Source: Kitasatospora xanthocidica | GTDB taxonomy: Bacteria; Actinomycetota; Actinomycetes; Streptomycetales; Streptomycetaceae | Length of the DNA stretch: 64,000 bases | Assembly: GCF_014656195.1 (NCBI RefSeq) | Contig: NZ_BNBY01000002.1 | Coordinates: 404,351-468,350 of the forward strand | Direction: 5' to 3' | In this document: piece after piece, positions 42,625-51,140 of the stretch | Layout of the letters: the number at the start of each line of letters is the position of its first letter | How positions within the stretch are numbered: the stretch's first letter is position 1 | Translations under genes and position numbers: made by a program | The notes under the pieces: model-generated | Database searches by the model: none | The model's input: the letters and a program-made list of their open reading frames with translations, nothing else | Told to the model about the DNA's origin: nothing

Positions 42625-43200
42625 TTGACGACCCAGAGCCTGGTGCCGGGCGCGGTCAAGATCCTCGTCGCCGGCGGATTCGGCGTCGGGAAGACCACCA
42701 TGGTCGGCTCGGTCAGCGAGATCGAACCGCTGCAGACCGAGGAACGGATGACCCGCGCCAGCATCGGGGTCGACAGCCTCGACGGCGTCCAGGAGAAGTC
42801 CACCACCACGGTGGCCATGGACTTCGGACGGATCACCGTCCGCGACGACCTGGTGCTGTACCTCTTCGGCACGCCGGGGCAGTTCCGCTTCTGGTTCATG
42901 TGGGACGACCTCGCCCTCGGCGCCCTCGGCGCGATCATCCTCGCCGACACCCGGCGGCTCGAATCCAGCTTCGCCGCCGTGGACTTCTTCGAGCAGCGCG
43001 GCATCCCGTTCGCGATCGGCGTCAACTGCTTCCACGGCCGCCGCGAGGCCACCCCCGAGGAGGTCCGCCACGCCCTCGACCTCGGTCCGGAGGTCCCGGT
43101 CGTGCTGTGCGACGTCCGGGAGCGGGGATCCAGCAAGGAACTGCTGCTCGCCCTGCTCGACCGGGTGCACCGGGACGCCCTGACCGCCGGACGGCGCTGA
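42625..43200 (+). CDS. cvnD: Conservon GTPase CvnD
   Basis: 191 residues, start TTG 42625 with AGGAG 7-8 nt upstream (GAATTGACG). Small GTPase with P-loop GGFGVGKTTMVGS (about 15-27), switch region TRASIGVD, and LFGTPGQFRFWFMWDDL as the G3-like box; NCFHG replaces a canonical NKxD, as is usual in CvnD/MglA-like proteins. It should switch between GDP and GTP under CvnB/CvnA control. 139 bp separate it from cvnC, a longer gap than usual for conservons. Confidence 0.94.
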   Translation: MTTQSLVPGAVKILVAGGFGVGKTTMVGSVSEIEPLQTEERMTRASIGVDSLDGVQEKSTTTVAMDFGRITVRDDLVLYLFGTPGQFRFWFMWDDLALGALGAIILADTRRLESSFAAVDFFEQRGIPFAIGVNCFHGRREATPEEVRHALDLGPEVPVVLCDVRERGSSKELLLALLDRVHRDALTAGRR

Positions 43201-43214
43201 GGGACGGCCCCGGG

Positions 43215-43238
43215 CCGGGCGGTCGTTCGCTCGCCCGG
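43215..43238. terminator. Hairpin between cvnD and the MarR gene
   Basis: CCGGGCG (43215-43221), 10-nt loop, CGCCCGG (43232-43238), in the 83-bp gap between convergent genes. A modest stem without a T-run; probable but not certain terminator. Confidence 0.4.
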
Positions 43239-43283
43239 GCGCTCAGCGGGTCCGTAGGTCCGTGAGCCCGTGGGTCCGCTGGT

Positions 43284-43736
43284 TCAGGCGTGCGCCGGGT
43301 TCAGCGCGGCGAGCGAGTCGACCAGCGGGGCCAGCTCGGGGACTCCGGTGGCCTGGGCCAGGGTCGCCTCCAGGGCCGCGTCGTGCACCGGACGGGCCGT
43401 CACCAGCAGGTCACGGCCCTCCTGCGTCAGCTCGGTGTAGATGCCGCGCCGGTCGTCCGCGCAGAGGTAGCGGCTCAACAGGCCCCGGTCCTCCAGGCGG
43501 CTCACCAGCCGGGTGGTCGCGCTGCTGCTCAACGCCGCCGCGCGGGCCAGCTGCTGCATCCGCATGTGCCAGCCGTCCTGGCGGGAGAGCGCCTCCAGCA
43601 CCGTGTACTCGACCACCGAGAGCTTGCACTCGGCCTGGAGCGCCTTCTCCAGCGCGGTGTCGATCATCCCGTGCAGCGCGGCGAGCGTGCGCCAGCCACG
43701 CGCCCGGATCTCGGCCGCGTCGTCGCGGATCCCCAT
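43284..43736 (-). CDS. MarR-family transcriptional regulator
   Basis: 150 residues, start ATG 43736 with AAAGGA upstream. Winged helix-turn-helix of the MarR type: LSVVEYTVLEALSRQDG, MRMQQLARAAALSSSATTRLVSRLEDRGLLSRYLCADDRRGIYTELTQEG (wing with DDRR). It acts as a dimeric cytosolic regulator, usually sensing phenolics, drugs or oxidants. It is transcribed away from the SWIM-protein gene's 3' end with 150 bp between, so its target is not obvious and may be itself. Confidence 0.93.
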   Translation of the reverse strand: MGIRDDAAEIRARGWRTLAALHGMIDTALEKALQAECKLSVVEYTVLEALSRQDGWHMRMQQLARAAALSSSATTRLVSRLEDRGLLSRYLCADDRRGIYTELTQEGRDLLVTARPVHDAALEATLAQATGVPELAPLVDSLAALNPAHA

Positions 43737-43886
43737 GGCGCGCCGTCCTTTCCGCTGCACCGGCTGTTCGGTGCCTCCCTTCCCCAAGTATGCCAGTCGG
43801 CGCGGTTTACCGGTCCCTGCAAATAGTTCGCCTTATGGTTCGGCTCTCGGCGCGTCCCTCGGCGCGTCCCTCGATTCGTCCCTGGT

Positions 43887-45878
43887 TCAGCCCTCCCCGC
43901 TCCAGGCCGCCGAGCAGAGCGCCGTGGCCAGCTCCTCGGTGTACCAGGCCGCCGCCAGCCAGGCGTGGGCGAAGGCGTCGTGGTCGTCCGCGACGATCCG
44001 GCCGAACACGTCCCGCCGCTGGTTCGCCGCGGCGGCCCGCAGGCCGTCCAGCAGCACGGCGGCGGTGGACAGCCCGGCCGCCCGCAGCAGACCGCGGTCG
44101 GCCGCCGCCATGGCCTCGCTCGGCCCGAGGGCGTGCCGCCCGGTGGTGACGGTCTGCTCCACCCGGCGCCCGAGCACGTGGACGGGCGGACCGTACGGCG
44201 CGGGCAGCCCGGGGCCGTCCGCCGACGTCGTACCGGGTACCGCACCGGGCGACGCAGCCGGTGCCGTCTCGCGGGCGGGCTCGGGGGCTGGCCCTGGGGC
44301 CGCCAGGTCGGCGGTCTGGAGGCGTTCCAGACCGAGGTTGACCCGGCCCGCTCGGTCGGCGGTGAGGGCGAGCGGGCCGGGGCCCTGCGGATCCGGACCC
44401 TCCGGGGGCGAGCCGACCGCCAGCAGCCGCAGCTCCGGGCGTTCCGCGCGCTCCAGCCGGCCGATCACCCGCAGCCGGAGGCCGGGCGCGGTGGCGAGCA
44501 GCGCGAGGTTCGCCCGGAACGGCAGCTCGGGGTGCTCGTGCGCCGCGCGCAGCGCCACCACCGGGCCGTCCTCCGCGCACCGCGCCAGCAACTGCGGTTC
44601 CCCGCCCGGCCCGGTCGGGGCCGGGCCCAGCACGGTGACGTCCAGGAACAGCAGGTCGCTCCCGGCCGGACGGCCCTCGTACGGCAGGTCCTGGGCCGCG
44701 AGCGCCCGCGCCACCTGGGCGGCCGCCGGCTCGGACCAGAGCCGGGCCGCCGGCTCCGCCGTCCACGCCACACCCGCCGCCCGGACCGCCCGGACGCCGG
44801 CACCGGCCCCCAGTCGCCCGGCGGCGGACCTGGTCGCTCCCTGCACGGCCAGCCCCGCACGGCTGAACTCACGGTGGCTGAGCGCGGCGTCCCCCAGCCG
44901 GACCGTCCGGTTGCCCGCCCCGACCGCCTGTGGGGCGGCGACCGCCGCGTCGTCGTGCGGCATGACCTCGCCGAGGGTGCTCAGACGCCCGTCGGCGTCC
45001 ACCCCCCAGGCGACGACGCCCGCGTGGGTCGCCGTCAGCACCGGCTCGGCGAACAGCCCGTACAACCGCAGGCCGCCCTCCTCCCGGTAGGACTGGCGCG
45101 CCGTGCCGCGCAGCTCGGCGACCGGGACCGCACCGGCGCCCTCCCCCGCGGTCAACGCCGCGGTGAGGCCCAGCAGTTCGCGCAGGCCCGCCACCAGGTC
45201 CGCCAGCCGGTGGTCCGGCGCGCCGGAACGGGCCGCCCGGACCCGGGTCACCACGGTGACGGCCGCCGCGGCCGGACGGTACAGGCCCGCGAGCCGGGCC
45301 CGGTGGGCGGCGCGCAGAAGCTCGGCCTGCGCCACGGCGCCCGCGCCGCTCACCCCGGCGGCGAGGACGGCCGCGGCGGCCCGGTGGAGGTGCCGGGCGG
45401 CGGCGAGTTCGGCGGCGGTCAGGGGGGTCGCCTGCTCCTGCGGCGCCTGCGCGGCCTCCGTCGTTCCCGTGGGCGCGGTGGGCGCGGTGGGCGCGGTGGG
45501 CGCGGTGGGCGCGGTGGGCTGCTCCGCCTCGGCTTCCGTCTCCGTCGTGGCCTCGGTCTCGGTCTCCGGGGGCGCCTCGGCGAGGGGGCAGAGGGTGACG
45601 GCGGCGGCCCGGTGCACACAGGCCGGCGCGAGCAGACAGCCGCAGCGGACGCCGTCCTGCCCGGCGACCACCCCGCCCGGGGCGTGCAGGACGAGCACCG
45701 TCTCCTCGTCCACCTCCACCCGCCACTCGTCGCCCTCCCGGGCCACCGGACGCTCCGCCAGCTTCGCCGCCGCCCCGTCCAGCCGCTTCTGCAGCCGTGC
45801 GCTCAACCCGGCCACCACCTCGGCGACCACCTCCGGCCGCACACCCGGCCAATCGTTCGTCCGCGCAGTCACACGCAT
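43887..45878 (-). CDS. SWIM zinc-finger protein (YehQ-like)
   Basis: 663 residues. The SWIM motif Cys-x-Cys-x5-Cys-x-His is seen in VRCGCLLAPACVHRAA (Cys79, Cys81, Cys87, His89). A Glu/Thr linker and (Ala-Pro-Thr)n run (about 105-130, encoded by 9-bp repeats near 45473-45520) follow, then a large alpha/beta region with no named domain. SWIM domains bind DNA or proteins. The start ATG 45878 overlaps the upstream vWA gene by 10 nt, with GGAGAAGG 5-7 nt before it. Last gene of the DUF4132-unknown-AAA-DUF5682/vWA-SWIM operon and comparable in size and place to E. coli YehQ. Confidence 0.87.
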   Translation of the reverse strand: MRVTARTNDWPGVRPEVVAEVVAGLSARLQKRLDGAAAKLAERPVAREGDEWRVEVDEETVLVLHAPGGVVAGQDGVRCGCLLAPACVHRAAAVTLCPLAEAPPETETEATTETEAEAEQPTAPTAPTAPTAPTAPTGTTEAAQAPQEQATPLTAAELAAARHLHRAAAAVLAAGVSGAGAVAQAELLRAAHRARLAGLYRPAAAAVTVVTRVRAARSGAPDHRLADLVAGLRELLGLTAALTAGEGAGAVPVAELRGTARQSYREEGGLRLYGLFAEPVLTATHAGVVAWGVDADGRLSTLGEVMPHDDAAVAAPQAVGAGNRTVRLGDAALSHREFSRAGLAVQGATRSAAGRLGAGAGVRAVRAAGVAWTAEPAARLWSEPAAAQVARALAAQDLPYEGRPAGSDLLFLDVTVLGPAPTGPGGEPQLLARCAEDGPVVALRAAHEHPELPFRANLALLATAPGLRLRVIGRLERAERPELRLLAVGSPPEGPDPQGPGPLALTADRAGRVNLGLERLQTADLAAPGPAPEPARETAPAASPGAVPGTTSADGPGLPAPYGPPVHVLGRRVEQTVTTGRHALGPSEAMAAADRGLLRAAGLSTAAVLLDGLRAAAANQRRDVFGRIVADDHDAFAHAWLAAAWYTEELATALCSAAWSGEG

Positions 45879-48800
45879 CGCACCTTCTCCCCCACCCAGC
45901 GGGCCAGTTCCAGCGGGCTCAACGCCGCCACGGGCATCCCGGCCGCGACCAACCGGCCCGCGACCGCCTTCGAATAGCGGGCCGTCCCGGTGTCGTCCAG
46001 CGCCGCGCAACCCAGCACGTGCACGCCGGAATCCACCAGCGCCCGGGTCTGGGCCAACAACCCGGAGACCGGCCCGCCCTCCTCGAAGTCACTGACCACC
46101 GCGACCAGCGTGCGCGACGGCACCGTCACCAGCTCCCGCGCATAGCGCAAGCCGCTCGCGATGCTGGTGCCACCGCCGATCCGCACCTCCAACAGGAGAC
46201 TCAGCGGATCCTCCACCCGCTCCGTCAGGTCGACCACCTCGGTGGAGAACGCCACGAAGTGGGTGCTCAGCGAGGGCACCCCGGCCAGGATCGAGGCCGT
46301 CAGCGCCGCCCAGACCGTGGAGGCCTCCATCGATCCGGAGACGTCCACCACCAGGATCAGCCGCCAGTCGTTGGCCTGCCGGGCCCTGGTCCGGAACACC
46401 GGACGCTCCGGCACGATCAGCGTGCCGCCCTCCGGCGTGGAACGGGCGGTGGCCAGGTTCGCCCGGATGGTCCGGTCCAGGTCCAGCCCGCCACCCGGAC
46501 GGCGGGACGGCCGCGGCACGGCGATCCCGGTCAGGGCCGGACGCAGCCTGGTCGCCAGCTCCCGGGTCAACTCGTCCACCAGGCGCCGCACCAGCGGACG
46601 AAGCCGCGCCAGCCGGGCCTCCGGCAACCCGCCCGCGTGCTCCAGGACGGTGCGCAGCAGATCGACGGACGGGCGGACCGCCGACGGATCGACCGCCTCC
46701 AGGACGTCGGCACGGCCCTGCGCGACGGCAGCGGCCAGCACCTCCTCCCGCAGGCCCGGACCGAACAGCGCCTCCAGCTCCTCGGCCCACTCCCGCACCC
46801 CGGGGTACGGGGCCTCGCGGCCACCCCGGCCGCCCCGGCTCTCCAGGCCCGGACCGGAACCCTCGCCGTGACCGCTGCCGTACAACTCGTCCAGGGCGGT
46901 GGCGAGTCGGGCACCACGGCCGCTCAGGCCGCTGCTGCCCGGACGGCCGAGGAGCAGCCGCCAGCGCTCGGCCGGGGCCAGGGCGTTGGCGGAGGCGTGC
47001 TCCACTGTTCTTCCGCTCGTCCGCTCGGGGGCCAGCGGGGGTGCCGACGGGAGTGCCGGCGCCTGCGGCACCGGTGCCGGAGCGTCGTCGGGAGTCGTCC
47101 GCACCAGGCCCCGGCGGGCCAGCGCGGCGCGGGCCGCGAGGTCCGCCCGCACCCATCCGGCGACCACGGCGGGCCCGGCCTCCTCGGGCAGCGCGGTGAG
47201 CCGGGTGCCCATGCGCTCCTCGACCAGGGCCAGCAGCCGGTCACGGGCGGCCGGGCTGAGCGTGTCGAAGCCGCCGCGCAGCGCGGGCAGCCGGTCCAGG
47301 AAGGCGCCGTCGGGCAGCGAGGTGACCCGCTCCAACACCGGTTCGAGCGCCTCCGGCGCGGAGTCGAACAGCCCCTCCGCCGCCGTCAGCAACCCGACCA
47401 GCGCGCGCCCGAGCACCTGGCGCGCCTCCGGGCCGGTGGCCCCGTCCACCCACGAGGCCGCCCGACCGCCCAACACACCGGCCGTCTCCTGCCCCAGCAG
47501 CACCCGCACCGCTCCGGCCGCACCCCGCACCAACGGGCCGCCCCGCTCGGCGAGTTCCGCCAGCACGTACGCCAGCCGCACCCCGCCCAGCCGGTCCGCC
47601 CGCCGCACCAGCTCCACCAGCGCCCGCGCGTCCTGCGGATCGTCCGACCCGCCGAGCCCCTCCAACTGCCGCACCGCGGCGACCGTCAACACCTCCTCGG
47701 CCGCGCCCAGAGACCGCCCGGAGGAGCCGCTGACCGCATGGCGGTCAGCGGTGGTTGACCCCAGCGGCTGGCCGACCTCCGGCACCGCCGCCACCAGGGC
47801 GGCGACACCCACGCCACCGGGAGGAACCGGCGAGGACGGTCGACCGGGGGCCGACGCCACCGCCGTGGCGGGTGCCGTCCCGGCACCTCGCCCGGACATC
47901 GGTACGCCCGAGGCGGCTCCGGCATCCGGCCCGGACGTCAGGACACCTACGGTCGCGGAGGCAACACCCCCACCACCAGGCACGGCCGGTGAACCGGCCC
48001 CGGCAGCACCGCCCTCCCCTCCGGACGCCACGGCGCCCGAAGCAGGAGCCGCGACGCCCGCGCCACCGGCCGAAGCCGACGCGGACTGCCCGAGCCCCGG
48101 CGCGCCCAAGGCCCCAGCGGCAACGCCCCCAGGCGAGCCGGCCCCAGCCGCACCCGACACGACGTCACCAGCGCCGGCCGACGCTGCCGCTGGGACCTCG
48201 GCGGGTGGGTGCTCCTCGCTCGGGGTGTGGCCCGGGAAGTGGCCTGCCGCGAGGCGGTCGAGGAGGGCGAGGGCGTCGAGGAGTTCGGGGAGGGTGGCCG
48301 CGGTGGGGAGGGTGGTGGTGAGCTGGGTGAGGCGGGTTCCGGTGAGGGCGGGGAGGGCGCAGGAGGCGGCGGCGGTGAGGCTGTCGATGATCTCGCGCGG
48401 GGTGGGTTCGACGGGGTGGCGGACGCGCAGGGCGCCTTCGGCGGCCTGGGCGGGGGTGACGCCCCGGGTGCCGGCGACGGTGAGCATGGCGGCGGTGGCG
48501 GGTGTCCAGTGGAGCCGCCAGCGGGTGCCGAGCGTTTCGGTGCCACCGGCGCCGCTGGTGGCGACGGGGTCGGCGTAGGGGACGTCGCAGGCGGTGAGGC
48601 GGTGGAGGAGGATCTCGCGGCGGCGGTCGAGCGTGCTGCGCAGCGGGTCGAGGCGCAGGTCGCGCGGGCCGGGGTCGGTGGGGCCGGGAAGGCCGAGGTC
48701 GGCGAGGAGGGTCTCGACGGCGGGGGCGAGTCCGCTGCGCGGGGCGGCGGGTGTGGGGCGGCCGGTGCGGGTGCCGATCAGGACCTGTTCGAGGGCGCGG

Positions 48801-49966
48801 GCGACGGCCCGGCCGCGGCCGAGGGGTTCGCCCTGGGCGAGGACGGTCTGCACCGCTTCGACCAGTTCGCCGCGGCCGGGGGCGGCGTGGCCGCGCAGCC
48901 GGGCGAGGTCGCCGGCCAGCCGGACGATCTCGCGGGCGTCGGCCGGGCCGCTCGGGTGGTCCTGGGCGCGCAGGGCGGCGCAGATCCGGACGGCGGTGGT
49001 GGTGAGCGCTTCGGCGAGCCGGTCGGGGTCGCCGCCGGCGTCGAGCACGGTGTGCTGCCACTCGGGGTCCCGGATGCCCGCCGGGTAGCCGGAGCGGGCG
49101 TCGAGCAGCGGGTAGGTGTAGGGGATCAGGGAGAGGACGTGGCCGGGGTCGTCCGGGTGCGGAGGCTCCTCGGTGGCGGTCGGGCCGTCGAGCAGGGCGG
49201 GCGCGTGGAAGGCGCCGACCACGGCGGCGATCCGTCGGCCGCCGGCCGCGGCGGCCTGGATGCGGGCGCGCATCCAGGCCTCGCGGCGCAGGTCGTACGG
49301 GTCGACGCCGGGGCCGGTCTCGGCGTCGTGGCGCAGCGCCCAGCCGACGAGCAGGGCGGCGCGCCGGACGGCTTCCGGGGTGGAGCCGGGGGCGGCGGTC
49401 TCGACCAGCCGGTCCCACAGGTCCTCGTCGGAGTCCCGGCCGGTGAGGCGGTGGCGCAGCGCGTCGGCGACGCCGGGTGCGTCGCCGTGCCGCGGCCGCT
49501 CACCCGCCCGCCCGGTGCGGTGGGCGAGCGGGAGGTCGCAGGCGATGGCCTCGATGCCGTTGCGTCGGGCCCAGCGCAGCGCGACGAGTTCCGGCGAGAA
49601 GTCGGCGAACGGGTAGAAGGCCGGCCCGCCGGTCTCGTCGGGCCCGGCCGGGGCGGCGGCGAGGGCGACCGGGGCTTCGGTCGCCTCGTCGGCGAGCCGG
49701 TCGAGCCAGGGCTGGAACTCGGCGGGCAGTTCGACCAGGACCACCTCGGGCCGGGCCGCGTCGAGCAGCGCGGGGACGACCGCGCTGAGGGACGGCGCGT
49801 GGTGGCGCACGCCGATCAGGTAGGGCCCCGGGCGGCCGGCGCCGGAGGCCGCCAGCCGGTCGGCCTCGGTCCGGACCCTGCGCTCCGGGTCGTCCTGAAG
49901 GTCCGGGAGGCCCAGGATGTCCGGGGCGTCCGGGAGGTCCGGGACGGGAGTCACCGCGCTGCTCAT
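45869..49966 (-). CDS. DUF5682 - von Willebrand factor A fusion protein
   Basis: 1365 residues. Residues about 45-560 match DUF5682 (YLIGVRHHAPSLSAVVPALLDAARPEVVLVELP; AIACDLPLAHRTG; VVGAFHAPALL). About 590-780 are a Gly/Ala/Ser/Pro low-complexity linker, then a helical region. The last 200 residues are a CoxE-type vWA domain with MIDAS DVSGSME (about 1210), TEVVDLTERVEDP and GGGTSIASGLRYA, then VVSDFEEGG. In other bacteria (E. coli yehM and yehP) these two parts are separate genes, so this is a fusion. The ATG has GGAGG 9 nt upstream and follows the AAA+ stop by 4 nt. It probably works with the MoxR ATPase as a metal-dependent chaperone or activator. Confidence 0.88.
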   Translation of the reverse strand: MSSAVTPVPDLPDAPDILGLPDLQDDPERRVRTEADRLAASGAGRPGPYLIGVRHHAPSLSAVVPALLDAARPEVVLVELPAEFQPWLDRLADEATEAPVALAAAPAGPDETGGPAFYPFADFSPELVALRWARRNGIEAIACDLPLAHRTGRAGERPRHGDAPGVADALRHRLTGRDSDEDLWDRLVETAAPGSTPEAVRRAALLVGWALRHDAETGPGVDPYDLRREAWMRARIQAAAAGGRRIAAVVGAFHAPALLDGPTATEEPPHPDDPGHVLSLIPYTYPLLDARSGYPAGIRDPEWQHTVLDAGGDPDRLAEALTTTAVRICAALRAQDHPSGPADAREIVRLAGDLARLRGHAAPGRGELVEAVQTVLAQGEPLGRGRAVARALEQVLIGTRTGRPTPAAPRSGLAPAVETLLADLGLPGPTDPGPRDLRLDPLRSTLDRRREILLHRLTACDVPYADPVATSGAGGTETLGTRWRLHWTPATAAMLTVAGTRGVTPAQAAEGALRVRHPVEPTPREIIDSLTAAASCALPALTGTRLTQLTTTLPTAATLPELLDALALLDRLAAGHFPGHTPSEEHPPAEVPAAASAGAGDVVSGAAGAGSPGGVAAGALGAPGLGQSASASAGGAGVAAPASGAVASGGEGGAAGAGSPAVPGGGGVASATVGVLTSGPDAGAASGVPMSGRGAGTAPATAVASAPGRPSSPVPPGGVGVAALVAAVPEVGQPLGSTTADRHAVSGSSGRSLGAAEEVLTVAAVRQLEGLGGSDDPQDARALVELVRRADRLGGVRLAYVLAELAERGGPLVRGAAGAVRVLLGQETAGVLGGRAASWVDGATGPEARQVLGRALVGLLTAAEGLFDSAPEALEPVLERVTSLPDGAFLDRLPALRGGFDTLSPAARDRLLALVEERMGTRLTALPEEAGPAVVAGWVRADLAARAALARRGLVRTTPDDAPAPVPQAPALPSAPPLAPERTSGRTVEHASANALAPAERWRLLLGRPGSSGLSGRGARLATALDELYGSGHGEGSGPGLESRGGRGGREAPYPGVREWAEELEALFGPGLREEVLAAAVAQGRADVLEAVDPSAVRPSVDLLRTVLEHAGGLPEARLARLRPLVRRLVDELTRELATRLRPALTGIAVPRPSRRPGGGLDLDRTIRANLATARSTPEGGTLIVPERPVFRTRARQANDWRLILVVDVSGSMEASTVWAALTASILAGVPSLSTHFVAFSTEVVDLTERVEDPLSLLLEVRIGGGTSIASGLRYARELVTVPSRTLVAVVSDFEEGGPVSGLLAQTRALVDSGVHVLGCAALDDTGTARYSKAVAGRLVAAGMPVAALSPLELARWVGEKVRCV

Positions 49967-49970
49967 CGGC

Positions 49971-51140
49971 TCAGGCCTCCAGTGCCGAACGGAGGTCCCA
50001 CAGGGTGCGCCAGGTGCCCGCGCCCTGCTCGGCGCGGCGGCGGACCGGCCCGTCCCAGTAGCCGAGCAGGCGGGCCGCGTCGGCCGGGTCGTCCTTGCGG
50101 ACCACGCCGAGGAGTTGGCCGGGGAGGCGTCCGAGCAGGTCGCCGCCGTCGGGTAGGTAGGCGGCGGTGACGCCGAGGGCGGTGGCGACGGAGACCGCCT
50201 CGGCGGTGCTCATCACGGTGGACGGGCGTTCGACGTCCCAGCCTTCGGTGGAGCGGCCGGTGCGCAGGTCACGGAAGGCGGTGACCAGGGCCTCCAGGAC
50301 GGCGTCGTCGACCGCGTAGGCGGCGCCGGCCCGGGCGACGGCGACGGTGGACTGGCGGCGCACCAGGTCGACCTCGGCGGCGAGGCTGCCGATCGGCCCG
50401 ACCGTCTCGAAGTTGAACCGCCGCTTGAGGGCCGCGGACATCTCGCTGACGCCCTTGTCCCGCAGGTTGGCGGTGGCGATCAGGGTGAAGCCGGCGGCGG
50501 CGTGCAGCTGCCCGTCCGGGGTGCCGGCCAGTTCGGGGACGGCGATGCGCCGTTCGGAGAGCAGCGAGACCAGGGCGTCCTGCACCTCGGGCAGGCAGCG
50601 GGTCACCTCCTCGACCCGGGCGACCGCCCCGGTGGTCATCGCGGTGAGCACCGGGGACGGGACGAGGGCGTCGCGGCTGGGGCCCTTGGCGAGCAGCAGG
50701 GCGTAGTTCCAGCCGTACTTGAGCTGGTCCTCGGTGGTGCCGGCGGTGCCCTGGACGGTGAGCGCGCTGGTGCCGCAGACGGCGGCGGCGAGCAGTTCGG
50801 AGAGCATCGACTTGGCGGTGCCGGGCTCGCCGACGAGCAGCAGGCCGCGCTCCCCGGCGAGGGTGACGACGCAGCGCTCGACCAGGGCGCGCTCGCCGAC
50901 GAACTTGGCCTCGACGGCGAGGCTCTTGCGGCCGGCCTTGAGCTTCTCGCCGGCGCTGCCCATCACGAAGGTGACGACGGCGCGCGGGGTGAGCCGCCAG
51001 CCGGGCGGGCGGGGACCGCTGTCGTGGGCGGCCAGGAACTCCAGTTCGGCGGCGTACTTCTCCTCGGGCGGGACGATCTGCCGCTCGGCGGGGGCGGTGG
51101 CCGTGGTGGCGGTGGTCGTGGTCACGGGGGTGGTGGTCAT
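49971..51140 (-). CDS. MoxR-type AAA+ ATPase (YehL-like)
   Basis: 389 residues. Walker A GEPGTAKSMLSE (about 105-116), Walker B-like GAVARVEEVTRC (about 167), sensor-1 TLIATANLRD and arginine-finger region KRRFNFETVGP. The N-terminal 30 residues are Thr-rich and disordered. The start ATG 51140 overlaps the stop of the large upstream gene (ATGA). MoxR ATPases usually remodel or insert metal into client proteins with a vWA partner, which here is the next gene. Confidence 0.93.
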   Translation of the reverse strand: MTTTPVTTTTATTATAPAERQIVPPEEKYAAELEFLAAHDSGPRPPGWRLTPRAVVTFVMGSAGEKLKAGRKSLAVEAKFVGERALVERCVVTLAGERGLLLVGEPGTAKSMLSELLAAAVCGTSALTVQGTAGTTEDQLKYGWNYALLLAKGPSRDALVPSPVLTAMTTGAVARVEEVTRCLPEVQDALVSLLSERRIAVPELAGTPDGQLHAAAGFTLIATANLRDKGVSEMSAALKRRFNFETVGPIGSLAAEVDLVRRQSTVAVARAGAAYAVDDAVLEALVTAFRDLRTGRSTEGWDVERPSTVMSTAEAVSVATALGVTAAYLPDGGDLLGRLPGQLLGVVRKDDPADAARLLGYWDGPVRRRAEQGAGTWRTLWDLRSALEA

